A DNA stretch of 64,000 nucleotides from JBBDWJ01 sp040902925 (GCA_040902925.1 JBBDWJ010000262.1:18303-82302); one strand, 5' to 3'; positions 18,002-27,820 are shown, counted from the first letter of the stretch. The notes: generated from the letters alone by a model not told the origin. Made by a program: numbers and translations.

Positions 18002-20011
18002 TCAGTAGATCCGCTCGGTGCGCCGGGGCCGGACGTAAGGGCTTTCCAGGTGTTTGCGGGCCTGGTCCTGCGCTCCTTGCGTGTTGTCGCGGGTGCGAAT
18101 CGCCAGTTGATACTCGTTGACCGCGCGCTCGCGCTGCCCGGTGACGTCGAAGATCCTGCCCAGGTTGATGTGCGACCACACTTCGGTCCAGGCGGGCTCC
18201 TGGTCGCCGTTCAACGATTCCCGAAACTCATTCGCCGCCGACTGAATGTTGTTCTGCAATTGGAACACCTCGCCGATGCGGTAGTGCGCCAGCGAGCTAT
18301 AGCGATTGATGTCGAGGGCTTTCTGGTATTCCGCGAGCGCCTCGTTGTAGTAGCCGTACTCGACCATCTGCTCGCCTTTGCGAATCGCGACCCGCACCCG
18401 AATGTTTTCGTCAAACCGCAGGATGTGGTTGTTCGGATCGAGAATCACCTTCTTGGGCTTTCCGAACGTGTCGATGGTGTAGTCGGAGGAGGTTCCCGCA
18501 ACCTCAACGGTCTGGAATTCCGGCTCGCCTTCGGTTTCAATTTTCAGCTCGACGGGCATGCGGAAGGTGTCCATGTCTTGCCGGACTTTGCCGAGAACGC
18601 GAAAACCCTTGCCATCGCCGAGCCGGTAGATCGTGTACTCCTGCGTGAACTCGGGCGTGCCGGTGGATTCCGTCCATTGAATGAAGAAAGACTGCAAATC
18701 CTTGCCGCTGACGGTCTGCGCGATCTCCTGCAGATCGCGCGTGGTGACCGACTTCCATTCGAACTGATCGCGCATCTGCTTGAGCGTGGCGAAGAAGGCG
18801 TCGTCGCCGATCGTCCAGCGCAGCATGTGCATCACCATGGCGCCTTTGGCGCCCACGAGGGCTTCCATCTCGGGCGAAAAATCGGTCAGGCGTCCGGACT
18901 GGATGATGGGAATATCCTCGTACGTCAACGACTCGATGCGAACGGCGGACAGGGCGTTTCCATAGGCTTCCTGGCCCTCGGTTTGTTCAATCTCGAGCAG
19001 AGACGAGTAGATCGCCAGACCCTCATCGAGCCAAAGGTGGTCGCGATTGCCAGGCGAGACGATCAGCCGCCACCACTGGTGGGCAACCTCGGTCGCCAGG
19101 GCGCGCCGGTTCACCACCGCTCCGATCGTATAAGGGCTGAGGAAGATGATCCCCGGAGCGGCGTAGGCTTCGGGCGAATATTCCGCGGTCTCGACCAGGG
19201 TCAGCGAGGATGAATATGGCGCGCCAAACTTGCCGCTGAAGAATTCGACGATCTCGCCGGTCGTCTCGCCATACTCGCGCGCCAGATCCGGCTCCACCGA
19301 CTTGAAATACACCGCCGTGGCGATGCCGGCCCTTTCGGCCTTCAACGGCTCGTCGCGAACGATCGCGATGCTGCCAGGAAACGACGCTTGATTGAATTCG
19401 AAGCTGTGCGCGACGCGGCCGCCATCGCCCGCCTGAGTGCTGGAAAGACCGCTGCCGATCACGCGAAAACCCTCCGGCAGGGCGACTTGGATGCGAGCCG
19501 TGAATTGGTCCGCCGCGTAGCCGTTCACGGGAAACCAACGCCCCGGGTAGAGCAGAAACGAACGTTCGGGATCGATGGAAGCCAGGTTCAGGCCCTCGAC
19601 CGGCGAGTTCTCGTGACCTGCCAGGCGGCCGTCATACCGGAACGTCAACGAAACAGGCTCGCCTACCGGCAGCGTATCCGGGAAGCTGAGCCGGACAGTG
19701 GAATCCTGGCGGTAGCGCAGCGGGGAGAGGTCGGCGCCGTCCGCGGTTTTCACCGCGGTCACATTCAGCCCGTTATTCAGCTCGAAGATAACCTGATTGG
19801 TCGCCTCGCGGGGAATGAACTGAACTTCCACCGTGGCCGCGATGGTTTGCGCACTGGGCTCGATGACGGCCTGAATGTTGTACGACTGCACGTCGATCAG
19901 CGGACGCTGCTCTTGCGCGGGTAGGGCGCGCGCGCACCACACCACAATGGCGCAGGCCCAGGCGGCCTGGAGGACGTAGCGTTCCGGCTGGAACCAGCGC
20001 CGTTTTCTCAC
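18002..20011 (-). CDS. M1-like peptidase with degenerate zinc site and TPR tail
   Basis: 669 residues from GTG 20011, which overlaps the lpxB stop as GTGA and yields a normal signal peptide (YVLQAAWACAIVVWCARALPA). An upstream start at 20074 is possible. The beta-sandwich N-domain and a thermolysin-like domain follow M1 order, and the spacing of the zinc site is kept: TEVAH at 307-311, 18 residues, then Glu330 in LDEG. However, the first zinc His of HExxH is Thr307, and the exopeptidase GxMEN motif is replaced by PEAYAAPG. About residues 540-660 are tetratricopeptide-like repeats. It may be a non-peptidase binding protein. Exported. Confidence 0.82.
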   Translation of the reverse strand: MRKRRWFQPERYVLQAAWACAIVVWCARALPAQEQRPLIDVQSYNIQAVIEPSAQTIAATVEVQFIPREATNQVIFELNNGLNVTAVKTADGADLSPLRYRQDSTVRLSFPDTLPVGEPVSLTFRYDGRLAGHENSPVEGLNLASIDPERSFLLYPGRWFPVNGYAADQFTARIQVALPEGFRVIGSGLSSTQAGDGGRVAHSFEFNQASFPGSIAIVRDEPLKAERAGIATAVYFKSVEPDLAREYGETTGEIVEFFSGKFGAPYSSSLTLVETAEYSPEAYAAPGIIFLSPYTIGAVVNRRALATEVAHQWWRLIVSPGNRDHLWLDEGLAIYSSLLEIEQTEGQEAYGNALSAVRIESLTYEDIPIIQSGRLTDFSPEMEALVGAKGAMVMHMLRWTIGDDAFFATLKQMRDQFEWKSVTTRDLQEIAQTVSGKDLQSFFIQWTESTGTPEFTQEYTIYRLGDGKGFRVLGKVRQDMDTFRMPVELKIETEGEPEFQTVEVAGTSSDYTIDTFGKPKKVILDPNNHILRFDENIRVRVAIRKGEQMVEYGYYNEALAEYQKALDINRYSSLAHYRIGEVFQLQNNIQSAANEFRESLNGDQEPAWTEVWSHINLGRIFDVTGQRERAVNEYQLAIRTRDNTQGAQDQARKHLESPYVRPRRTERIY

Positions 20012-21177
20012 GACACCGCTACCGGCCCGGCTCCGACTGGATTGGGAAATCCTCGCATCTGCAACTTCTCGCATATCACCTCCGCGGCCCGCTCCGCAGC
20101 CGGCACGTCTCCTTGCAGGCTGTCTCGCACGCTCGCCAGCTCCCGCCTCATTTTCCTGCGCAGCGGCTCATCTTCCAAAAGGCGTCTGGCTTCGGCGGCA
20201 AGCCGTTCCCCGGTGCAATCCCCCTGGATCAACTCCGGAACAATGCGCCGGCCCGCCAGCAGGTTCACCATGCTGTAGAAGGGGACATTGACCAGAAACT
20301 TGCCGACGAACCAAGTTGGGGCCGTGACGCGATAGAAAACCACCATCGGCGCACCGAAAAGCGCCGCCTCGACCGTCGCCGTGCCACTGGCCACCAGGGA
20401 GACGTCCGCGTGGGCCAGGGCGTCTTCCGTTTGGCCTTCGACTATTTGGACGACACCGCGCGGGATGCGTTCCCGAAAAAAACCTTCGGAAATGGTTGAG
20501 GCGGCGGGTAGTACGAAGTTCATCGGCCTCCACCGCCGCAGCCGCTCGACGGCGTCGGCGAGGGCAGGCATATGCCGCGCGGCCTCGGATTCCCGGCTGC
20601 CCGGCAACAGCGCCACTAGCGGGTCGGTGGTCGACAGCCCATAGCGGGTGAAAAACTCCTGCCGGGTCAGCGCCGGCTCGACGGTATCCGCCAGCGGGTG
20701 ACCCACGAATGTCGTCGGCACCCGCCTTTCGCGGTAGTACTTCTCCTCGAACGGAAAGATGCAAAGCACGTGATTGACGATACGGCGGATCTTGTGGATT
20801 CGCCACGGCCGCCACGCCCATACCTGCGGCGCCACGTAATAAAAGACGGGAATCCCCAAGCGGCGCAATTTTTGGGCCAGCGGGATATGGAACCCGGGCG
20901 CGTCGGTGACAATCGCCATTGCCGGGCGTTCGCGCCGGGCGACCTTGGTCAGGCGCAGCAGCCGCCGGTAGATCCGCGGGATGTGCCGCAGCACCTCAAA
21001 GACCCCGATCACGGTCAGCTCTTCGGCGCGCATCACCGGCCGCACGCCGATTTCTCGCAAGCACGGCCCGGCGCAGCCGAAGAACTCGGCATCGGGAATA
21101 CGGGCACGCAACGCCTCGACCAACTCGGCCGCGTAGCGGTCGCCCGAGGCTTCCCCGGCCGAAATCAAGATCTTCAT
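20008..21177 (-). CDS. lpxB: lipid-A-disaccharide synthase
   Basis: 389 residues with the family opening MKILISAGEASGDRYAAELV, then FGCAGPCLREIGV, DAPGFHIPLAQKLRRLGIPVFYYVAPQVWAW and LLPGSRESE, all diagnostic of LpxB. It joins UDP-2,3-diacylglucosamine to lipid X to form the lipid A disaccharide at the inner membrane. The 4-nt overlap with the M1-like gene indicates a two-gene operon. A minus-strand -10 (TACACT, 21194-21189) lies just before the start, divergent from comEC. Confidence 0.95.
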   Translation of the reverse strand: MKILISAGEASGDRYAAELVEALRARIPDAEFFGCAGPCLREIGVRPVMRAEELTVIGVFEVLRHIPRIYRRLLRLTKVARRERPAMAIVTDAPGFHIPLAQKLRRLGIPVFYYVAPQVWAWRPWRIHKIRRIVNHVLCIFPFEEKYYRERRVPTTFVGHPLADTVEPALTRQEFFTRYGLSTTDPLVALLPGSRESEAARHMPALADAVERLRRWRPMNFVLPAASTISEGFFRERIPRGVVQIVEGQTEDALAHADVSLVASGTATVEAALFGAPMVVFYRVTAPTWFVGKFLVNVPFYSMVNLLAGRRIVPELIQGDCTGERLAAEARRLLEDEPLRRKMRRELASVRDSLQGDVPAAERAAEVICEKLQMRGFPNPVGAGPVAVS

Positions 21178-21229
21178 CGGTAACTCTTAGTGTACCGTCG
21201 AGGCGCCTGCATCTCGCCGGTCAGGCTGC

Positions 21230-21235
21230 TAAAAT
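21230..21235 (+). promoter_or_regulatory. -10 box for comEC
   Basis: TGCTAAAAT: TAAAAT with an upstream TGC, 15 nt before ATG 21251. No convincing -35 or Shine-Dalgarno. Lies in the 73-nt divergent lpxB-comEC region. Confidence 0.4.
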
Positions 21236-21250
21236 GGCGCTTATACCGGA

Positions 21251-24046
21251 ATGAAGCAGCCGCTGGTGGCGCCGCTGACGGCCCTGGCTGCGGGCATTTG
21301 GGCGGCGCGCTTCGCGACAATCACCCTTTCGGAAACGCTGTTTTCCGTCTCCTTACTGGCCGCGTTGGCCCTGGCCGCTCTGCGTCTGCGCGTGTGCGGC
21401 GCCGGATTTGCGGCCTGCCTGAGCGGCTTTTTCCTGGCCGGCGCGCTGCTGGCTTCTCTGCCCCGCCCGGGCGACCCTCTCGACGACCCTGCCCTGATCA
21501 CCAAGGTCCTGGACCGCGAGCAGGCCGACTTGCGAGACCCGATCCGGCTGCGGGGCTGGGTGCGGGAACCCCCAGTCGACCTCGGCGATTCCGACCGTTT
21601 CGTCCTGGAGGTGGAATCAATTTTTCGCGACACGCCGGTGCGGGGCGGAGTCCGCGTGACGGTGAATCGTTTTGCGGACGCGCCGCCGCTGCGGCTCGAC
21701 TACGGCCAGGGGGTGGAGTTCCTGGCCCGCCTTCGCCTGTTGCGTAACTTCCAGAATCCGGGCAGCTTTGACTTCGTCGGCTACCAGAACCGGCGGGGAG
21801 TTTTCGCGAGCGCCACGGTCCGCGCGGGCGTGCCGATCTTGGCTCCGGACGCCCACGGTTTGGAGGGCCATATTGTGGGCGGCTCTGCTCTGGGTGGCCC
21901 GGTTGTGGGCAGCCCCGTTGTGGGCGGTTACGGCGGCTCGCGGTGGGAGTCGGTGGTCTGGAGGGCCAGGCTGTGGGCCCGGGAGCGCTTTGCCTGGATC
22001 GAAACCTGCTGCCCCAGCCGGGACGGCCGCGGCCCCACGACGGGTCAACGGGACGGGGCGGCTGAGCAAACCCGTTCCGCCCCGGCGGCGGGCATCCTGC
22101 GGGCAATGCTGTTGGGCGAGCGGGAGTCGCTTGACCGTCAGACGACGACGGATTTTCAACGCACCGGCGCCTATCACGTGCTCGTCATCTCCGGCCTGCA
22201 CATCGGCCTGCTGGCGTTTGTGCTGCTGCGGGTTTTGCGCCTATTGTGGGTTCCGCGAGGCCTGGCCGCGGCCCTCACCGTGGTTTTGCTGGCGTTCTAC
22301 GCGCTCCTGGTTGGCGCCGGGACGCCGGTGCTGCGCGCCGCTTGGATGCTGGCGGCCTATCTCGTCACTACCTTGGTTTACCGCCAGCGCCGGGCGCTCA
22401 ATGTGATCGCCGCGACGGCGTTCTTTTTCCTCGTGGCCGACCCGGACCTGCTGTTCGACGCCGGCTTCCAGTTGTCGTTCCTCGCTGTAGCCCTGATTGC
22501 GGGCGTCGCGGTTCCCCTTCTTGATACGACCACCGAGCCGCTTCGGATGGCGCTGCGCGACATCTGGAATACCGACCGCGACCTGCACTGCGTACCCGTG
22601 GTGGCCGGTCATCGGGTCGCTATCCGCACCTGGCTCGAGCCCCTGGCCGTTCTGACAGGTTTGCGCCGCACCTGGATCAGTTTTCCGGTGACCGCAGGTA
22701 TGCGGGGGCTGGTTTGGGCCGCCGAGATGGCGGTGGTCTCGCTGATCATCCAGGCGGGTCTGGCGCTCCCGCTGGTGTTTCACTTTCAGAGATTTTCCGG
22801 GAGCGGCGTTTCGGCCAATCTGGCGATCGTGCCCCTTCTGTTTGTGGCCGTCCCGGTAGGCCTGGCGGCCTTGCTGACGGCGTGGGCGCCGCTTGCCCAA
22901 ATCGCGCTCTGGGCAGCGGGAGCGATCAGCGCCGTCGTTGAATGGCACGCCAGCCATTTGCCGCTCGAGATCCGTGTTCCGCCGCCGCCCGTTTGGCTCG
23001 CTGTCTGCTTCGGTCTTTCGCTAGTGCTTGTCGTATTTTCGTTGGCGGCGGGGGCATCCACGCCGGGGTCGTCAGGCGCACCGCCGTCCGGTGCAGTCCG
23101 CCGCGGGCAATTGTTGGCCGCCGCCGTCAGCGTCGCGCTGCTTTTCTTACTCGTGTGGCACCCCTTCCCGCCCGATCTCACCGCCGGGCGAATGGAGCTG
23201 TCCATTCTCGACGTCGGCCAAGGCGATTCGCTTTTTGTCGCCTTTCCCGGCGGCCAAACGATGATCGTCGATGGCGGCGGGCAGCCGGATTTTCGAGATC
23301 CCGGCGACCCCCCAACACGGCGGCAGCCGATCGATATCGGCGAGCTGGTTGTGTCGCCCTATCTTTGGTCGCGCTCCGTCAAAAGGCTCGACGTTGTCGC
23401 CGTGACCCACGCCGACGAAGACCATCTGGGGGGAATCCCCGCCTTGCTGCGCAATTTCGACGTCGGCGAACTGTGGCTGGGAGAAGCCACCTTCGCGGCG
23501 GAGTACGGCGGCATCGTGAATCTCGCGCGGGCGCGGGGGACCAGCCTACGACGCATTCACGAGGGTCAAAGCGAAGCGCTCGGCGGCGCGCAAATCGAGA
23601 TTCTCGGACCTTCCCTGCCGCCCGCCGAAAGGCGCAATGACCAATCGCTTGTGTTGCGCCTTCGCTTTGGGCAGCAAAATTTTCTGTTGACCGGTGATAT
23701 CGAGCAGGGCCGCGAAGACAGCCTGGCGGCGTCGGGCCGGCTGAGCCCGAGCTCATTCCTCAAGGTGGCCCACCACGGCAGCCGCAGTTCGTCCCAGCCA
23801 GAGTTTCTGCGGCGGGTTCGGCCGCTGTTTGCGATCATTTCCGCCGGGCCCGACAATTTCTATGGCCACCCTCACCCCGCGGTCATCCAACGGCTGGTCG
23901 AGGCGCGGGCGACGGTGCTGCGAACTGACGAAGAAGGCCTGATCTCGGTGGCGACTGACGGACGCCGCCTGTTCGTCGACACGTTCCGCCGGCGGAGCCT
24001 CCGCGGCGCGCCCGCTGGCGAGCTTGCGGTGGCCTCGGGCCGCTAA
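21251..24046 (+). CDS. comEC: ComEC/Rec2 DNA-uptake channel
   Basis: 931 residues, full-length for the three-part family: an N-terminal DUF4131-type region with an OB-like domain (IRLRGWVREPP), the central competence domain of many membrane helices (YHVLVISGLHIGLLAFVLLR is the signature), and a C-terminal metallo-beta-lactamase domain (SILDVGQGDSLFVAFPGG, THADEDHLGGIPALL, KVAHHGSRSSS). It forms the inner-membrane channel for single-stranded DNA in natural transformation, and the nuclease-like domain may degrade the other strand. A Gly/Val-rich tandem insert (about residues 205-235, GGSALGGPVVGSPVVGG) is an oddity. No other com gene is in the window. Confidence 0.93.
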   Translation: MKQPLVAPLTALAAGIWAARFATITLSETLFSVSLLAALALAALRLRVCGAGFAACLSGFFLAGALLASLPRPGDPLDDPALITKVLDREQADLRDPIRLRGWVREPPVDLGDSDRFVLEVESIFRDTPVRGGVRVTVNRFADAPPLRLDYGQGVEFLARLRLLRNFQNPGSFDFVGYQNRRGVFASATVRAGVPILAPDAHGLEGHIVGGSALGGPVVGSPVVGGYGGSRWESVVWRARLWARERFAWIETCCPSRDGRGPTTGQRDGAAEQTRSAPAAGILRAMLLGERESLDRQTTTDFQRTGAYHVLVISGLHIGLLAFVLLRVLRLLWVPRGLAAALTVVLLAFYALLVGAGTPVLRAAWMLAAYLVTTLVYRQRRALNVIAATAFFFLVADPDLLFDAGFQLSFLAVALIAGVAVPLLDTTTEPLRMALRDIWNTDRDLHCVPVVAGHRVAIRTWLEPLAVLTGLRRTWISFPVTAGMRGLVWAAEMAVVSLIIQAGLALPLVFHFQRFSGSGVSANLAIVPLLFVAVPVGLAALLTAWAPLAQIALWAAGAISAVVEWHASHLPLEIRVPPPPVWLAVCFGLSLVLVVFSLAAGASTPGSSGAPPSGAVRRGQLLAAAVSVALLFLLVWHPFPPDLTAGRMELSILDVGQGDSLFVAFPGGQTMIVDGGGQPDFRDPGDPPTRRQPIDIGELVVSPYLWSRSVKRLDVVAVTHADEDHLGGIPALLRNFDVGELWLGEATFAAEYGGIVNLARARGTSLRRIHEGQSEALGGAQIEILGPSLPPAERRNDQSLVLRLRFGQQNFLLTGDIEQGREDSLAASGRLSPSSFLKVAHHGSRSSSQPEFLRRVRPLFAIISAGPDNFYGHPHPAVIQRLVEARATVLRTDEEGLISVATDGRRLFVDTFRRRSLRGAPAGELAVASGR

Positions 24047-24049
24047 AAT
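24044..24049 (+). promoter_or_regulatory. -10 box inside the comEC stop codon
   Basis: CCGCTAAAATGG: TAAAAT begins with the comEC TAA and ends 6 nt before ATG 24056. No Shine-Dalgarno precedes the ATG, so a leaderless mRNA is plausible. Confidence 0.4.
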
Positions 24050-24055
24050 GGCCCT

Positions 24056-25861
24056 ATGTCCTGGAAACGTGTCGTTCTGCTCCCGACGTCCATTCTTGCC
24101 CTTCTCCTGCTAGGAACGTGCAGCGCGGGACTCGACCCGCAGCAGCGCGCCGACCAATTCCTGGAGATGTACAACACTTTGTCGCAACAGCTCTATGCGG
24201 TGACCAGTGAGGCTTATTGGAAGGCATCCACTGACGTCAGCGACACGCACACTGGGGAGCGTATCGGCGCGGAGCAAGCGCTGGCCGCCTTCAGCGGCAG
24301 CCGCTACATCATCGAACAGGACCGCAATCTGCTCGAACAGCGAGCCCAGCTCGACGAACTGACGGTTCGCCAGCTCGAGCAGATACTCCTCTCCGCCGCG
24401 GAGTATCCCGGCACCATCCCCGACATCGTCGCGGCCCGCGTCGAGCAGGAAGCCAAGCAAAGCGCCATTCTCGACGGCTTCGAATTCTGCGCCGACCGGC
24501 GCGGCGAGCGCTGCCTCAAGACCATTACGCCGAACGAAATCGACAACATCCTTGTGGAATCGCGCAACGAAGCCGAACGGCGCAAGATCTGGGAGGTTTC
24601 CAAACAAACCGGCCCGGCGCTCAAGCCCGGCCTCATCGAGCTGCGCCGCCTGCGCAACGAACTCGCGAAAGAAATGGGCCACAGCTCGTTCTTCGGCCTC
24701 CAGGTCGCCGATTACCGTATGACGGTCGAGGAAATGATGGAGATGATGGAAGGCTTCAACCGCGACCTGAAGCCGCTCTACGAGCAGGTGCACGGCTGGG
24801 CCAAATACAAGCTCGCCGAACGTTATAAGCAACCCGTGCCGAAGCGCATCCCGGCGCACTGGATCGGTAACCGCTGGGCGCAGGCCTGGCCCGGGCTGAC
24901 CGAGGCCACTGATCTCGACGCGCTGTTCAAGGAAAAATCTCCGGAATGGATCGTCGAGCAGGCCGAGCGCTTCTACACTTCGCTCGGCATGCCCGAGCTG
25001 CCGCAGTCGTTCTGGGATAAATCCGACCTCTACGAGTTGCCGGCGGATGCGAAGCGCAAGAAGAACACGCATGCCTCGGCCTGGCACATCGATCTCGACC
25101 AGGATGTGCGCTCCCTCATGAGCGTCGAACCCAATTTCCGCTGGTTCCAGACCACCCACCACGAGCTGGGGCACGTGTACTATTTCCTGGCCTACGCCCG
25201 TCCGGAGGTTCCGCTGACGCTGCGCGAGGGCGCCAACCGCGCGTTTCATGAAGCCGTGGGCGACCTGATCGGCATCGCCGCGCGCCAACCCGCCTATTTG
25301 AAGGAAATCGGCGTGCTCGACCCGAACGCGGAGATCGACGAAGTCCAGTGGCTGCTCGACGAAGCGCTCGACCAGGCTGTGGTCTTCATCCCCTTTTCAG
25401 CGGGCACGATGTCGTTCTGGGAGCGTGATCTTTACGAGGAGAATCTCTCGCCCGACGAGTTCAACCAGCGCTGGTGGGAATACGCCGCCAAGTACCAGGG
25501 AATCGAGCCTCCCGAGCCGCGCGGCGAGGAGTTTTGCGATGCCTGCACCAAGACGCACATCAGCGATGACCCGGCGCAATATTACGACTATGCGATGGCG
25601 TTCGTCATCAAGTATCAGCTTCACACCTACATCGCCAAGAACATCCTCAAGCAGGACCCGCGCAACTGCAATTACTACGGCAACAAGGAAGTGGGCGACT
25701 TTTTGTGGGAGATCCTGCGGCTGGGGGCCACCCGCGACTGGAGAGAAGTAATCCGCGAAAAGACCGGCGAGGAAGTGAGCACACGGGCGATGTTGGAGTA
25801 CTTTTCGCCGCTGCTGGAGTACCTGAAGAAGGAGAACGAAGGCCGCGATCTGAGCTGGTGA
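24056..25861 (+). CDS. M2-family (ACE-like) peptidyl-dipeptidase, lipoprotein
   Basis: 601 residues. The N-terminus has a signal ending in a lipobox-like LLGTC (Cys21), so it is probably anchored at the periplasmic face. The zinc motif HELGH is at residues 369-373 and the third ligand, Glu399, lies in REGANRAFHEAVGD, as in angiotensin-converting enzyme but with two extra residues between. The substrate-pocket pattern (ASAWHID, TTHHELGH, FRWFQ) and the family length agree. It should release dipeptides from peptide C-termini, a scavenging role. It starts 9 nt after comEC but may have its own promoter. Confidence 0.93.
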   Translation: MSWKRVVLLPTSILALLLLGTCSAGLDPQQRADQFLEMYNTLSQQLYAVTSEAYWKASTDVSDTHTGERIGAEQALAAFSGSRYIIEQDRNLLEQRAQLDELTVRQLEQILLSAAEYPGTIPDIVAARVEQEAKQSAILDGFEFCADRRGERCLKTITPNEIDNILVESRNEAERRKIWEVSKQTGPALKPGLIELRRLRNELAKEMGHSSFFGLQVADYRMTVEEMMEMMEGFNRDLKPLYEQVHGWAKYKLAERYKQPVPKRIPAHWIGNRWAQAWPGLTEATDLDALFKEKSPEWIVEQAERFYTSLGMPELPQSFWDKSDLYELPADAKRKKNTHASAWHIDLDQDVRSLMSVEPNFRWFQTTHHELGHVYYFLAYARPEVPLTLREGANRAFHEAVGDLIGIAARQPAYLKEIGVLDPNAEIDEVQWLLDEALDQAVVFIPFSAGTMSFWERDLYEENLSPDEFNQRWWEYAAKYQGIEPPEPRGEEFCDACTKTHISDDPAQYYDYAMAFVIKYQLHTYIAKNILKQDPRNCNYYGNKEVGDFLWEILRLGATRDWREVIREKTGEEVSTRAMLEYFSPLLEYLKKENEGRDLSW

Positions 25862-25953
25862 GCGGATTCCAACTACGCGGCGACGCCTGGTAGTGTGGGC
25901 CGATTCGAATTCGTAGCCGGACTCATTCCGGTGCGAGCGTTTACTCGGCCGGA

Positions 25954-26316
25954 CTACAGCCGGCGATAGGCGACCTCGCTGAAAGCCACGCCGATACGAA
26001 ACGACTCGGCGTCGACTTTGCGGCTATACGCCACGATCGCTTTGGCTTTCACTTGCATCGAATAGTCGGGGCTGCGAAGCTCGCCCGTAATCTCCAGCTC
26101 TTCGCCGGGAGCAAAGGCGCGCTCACTTTCCATGCCCAGGCCGCCTTCGCTGAAATCCCACAGTGTGGCGGTGGTGGTCTGCGGACCCTCGTCGCCGATA
26201 AACAGGATTTCCAGCTTTTGAGACCCGTACTCCCGGGTCCGCGGGTGGCGTCGCTTTTCGAGCAACTCATCGGGCACGTCGGCCTCAGTGGTGCGGTATA
26301 TTCCGGTCTCGCTCAT
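25954..26316 (-). CDS. PilZ-domain protein
   Basis: 120 residues from ATG 26316, chosen for an AGGGA site upstream; the frame extends to GTG 26355. The PilZ c-di-GMP-binding motifs are present: RRHPRTREYG (RxxxR type) near residue 21 and DFSEGGLGM (DxSxxG type) near residue 52. A single PilZ domain with no partner domain suggests a c-di-GMP-responsive adaptor that may act on motility, pili or polysaccharide export. The Flp pilin (39266) and polysaccharide (49393-54677) genes in this window are possible targets, but that link is a guess. Confidence 0.85.
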   Translation of the reverse strand: MSETGIYRTTEADVPDELLEKRRHPRTREYGSQKLEILFIGDEGPQTTTATLWDFSEGGLGMESERAFAPGEELEITGELRSPDYSMQVKAKAIVAYSRKVDAESFRIGVAFSEVAYRRL

Positions 26317-26629
26317 TGCCAATTCCCTAGGCTTTCGACCGGCCATTGCATTCACGCAATATCGGCCGGTATCGGTTCAACTGCGTTGCGTTTCCAGGGG
26401 AAGCGAACAAGCACGCCGCTTATTCGGGAACGAGGCGAACGCCGACCAGCTTCATTTTGCCTCATACGTCCAGATCTGCCAATTGGGGTTTCCCTGCATG
26501 CTCAAGGCAGGTCTATACCTGAGAAGACGGCCTGCCTACGGAACTCGCCAGTCCGGACGCGAACAGCCGCTAACACTAGAAGAGGCGCTTTTTTGGCCTG
26601 GACCGGGACTCCCCGCCGCCAGGGCACAC

Positions 26630-26635
26630 TATAAT
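26630..26635 (+). promoter_or_regulatory. -10 box TATAAT in the 26317-26700 gap
   Basis: CACACTATAATTGC gives a consensus TATAAT 65 nt before the ATG at 26701. No clear -35. Nothing else in the 384-nt gap is assignable. Confidence 0.5.
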
Positions 26636-26700
26636 TGCAACTGGACGGAATCGAGAGCGGAACACCCGCTTGACGGGAGTCGGAACTCAGGAGGCTTGTC

Positions 26701-27582
26701 ATGAATCGCCGCGAATTGCTCAAAACACTGCCCGCCGCCGTGCTGGCCCTGCCGGCTGCGGCCGCCCCGCGCCAAGTGGAAGGGGGTAAGGCCCGCATCA
26801 AAACGGCCCTCTGCGCCTACTCGTTCCGGGATGCACTGGGGGCGAACAAGCTGTCCTACGAGGATCTCGTGGATATGGCCGTCGAGAACCGCGTTGACGG
26901 GCTTGATCTGACGGTCTATTGGTTTCCCAAAGAAAACCTCGACAAGTTCTATAGCTCCCTCCGCCGCAAGGCGTACGTGTCGGCGGTTGAGATTCCCGCG
27001 ATCGCCGTTCGCTCGGATCTCTGCCAGCGGAGGGCCAACGACCAGGAGCGCGAAGCCGCCTGGCTCAACCACTGGGTCGATGCGGCCGAGCGGCTTGGCG
27101 CCGGCCACATCCGCATTTTCGGCGGCAACGTTCCCGAGGGCGCCAGCGAAGACGACGCGGCGAAATGGGTCACCGAGATTCTCAAGCGCTCCGCCGACTA
27201 TGCCGGCAGCAAGGGCGTCATCCTGGGCCTCGAGAATCACGGCGGGATTACGCTCTACGCCAAGCGCATCATTCAGATCGTCGAGGCTGTCGACCATCCC
27301 TTTGTCGGCATCAACCTCGACACCGGCAACTTCCGCAGTGATCCGTACGAGCAGATCGAGATGTGCATCCCCTATGCGGTCAACTCGCAGTACAAGGTGA
27401 ACATCCGGGAGGGCGAGGGCGGCCGGGAGCAATCCGATTGGGATCGCATCACGAAAATGTTTGCATCCGCCGGCTACAAGGGCTATATCTCGCTGGAATA
27501 CGAAGCGGAAGAAGACCCCTTCACGGCCGTGCCGCGTCACCTGAAGACCATGAACGAGCTGGCGAAGAAGTATTCGTCGTAG
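26701..27582 (+). CDS. sugar phosphate isomerase/epimerase-like TIM-barrel protein
   Basis: 293 residues, ATG with CAGGAGG upstream. The N-terminus, MNRRELLKTLPAAVLALPAAAA, resembles a twin-arginine signal, so export in folded form is likely. The rest fits the AP-endonuclease-2/xylose-isomerase-like barrel: AVENRVDGLDLTVYW, AERLGAGHIRIFGGN, KGVILGLENHGG (metal-binding Glu and His), HPFVGINLDTGNF and YISLEYEAEEDPFTAVP with the terminal metal Glu. Many such Tat-exported members occur in Acidobacteria and Planctomycetes; the sugar substrate cannot be predicted. Confidence 0.88.
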   Translation: MNRRELLKTLPAAVLALPAAAAPRQVEGGKARIKTALCAYSFRDALGANKLSYEDLVDMAVENRVDGLDLTVYWFPKENLDKFYSSLRRKAYVSAVEIPAIAVRSDLCQRRANDQEREAAWLNHWVDAAERLGAGHIRIFGGNVPEGASEDDAAKWVTEILKRSADYAGSKGVILGLENHGGITLYAKRIIQIVEAVDHPFVGINLDTGNFRSDPYEQIEMCIPYAVNSQYKVNIREGEGGREQSDWDRITKMFASAGYKGYISLEYEAEEDPFTAVPRHLKTMNELAKKYSS

Positions 27583-27723
27583 TGGATTGGTGGGCGATCG
27601 CGCCAGGTGATTCGAAACCCACTCGCCCGGGGTTTTGAAGAGATACCTGCGTATGGGCGCGGTGGATTGTCCACGCGTTCACAACCCGTGAACCGCGGCT
27701 AACTGGCGTTGATATTTTGAAAA

Positions 27724-27781
27724 GTGCGGCCCCACCCTTGCGGATGGGGCTCGGATCGCCTGCGGCGATGAAGGCGGCCAT
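27724..27781 (+). repeat. REP-like dispersed repeat, copy 1
   Basis: Hairpin CCCCACC-cttgc-GGATGGGG, then core GCTCGGATCGCCTGCGGCGAT (27749-27769) whose ATCGCC/GGCGAT arms pair, then GGCGGCCA. It lies between convergent genes ending at 27582 and 27821. The rest of the 238-nt gap holds nothing assignable. Confidence 0.75.
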
Positions 27782-27820
27782 CGGCGCTTTGAGTCGTCCG
27801 GATCCGACTCTAGCCCAGGG

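Noticed and set aside
27595..27640. tRNA T-arm-like GTTTCGAATC on the minus strand
   Set aside because: No T-stem pairing or acceptor stem can be formed around it.
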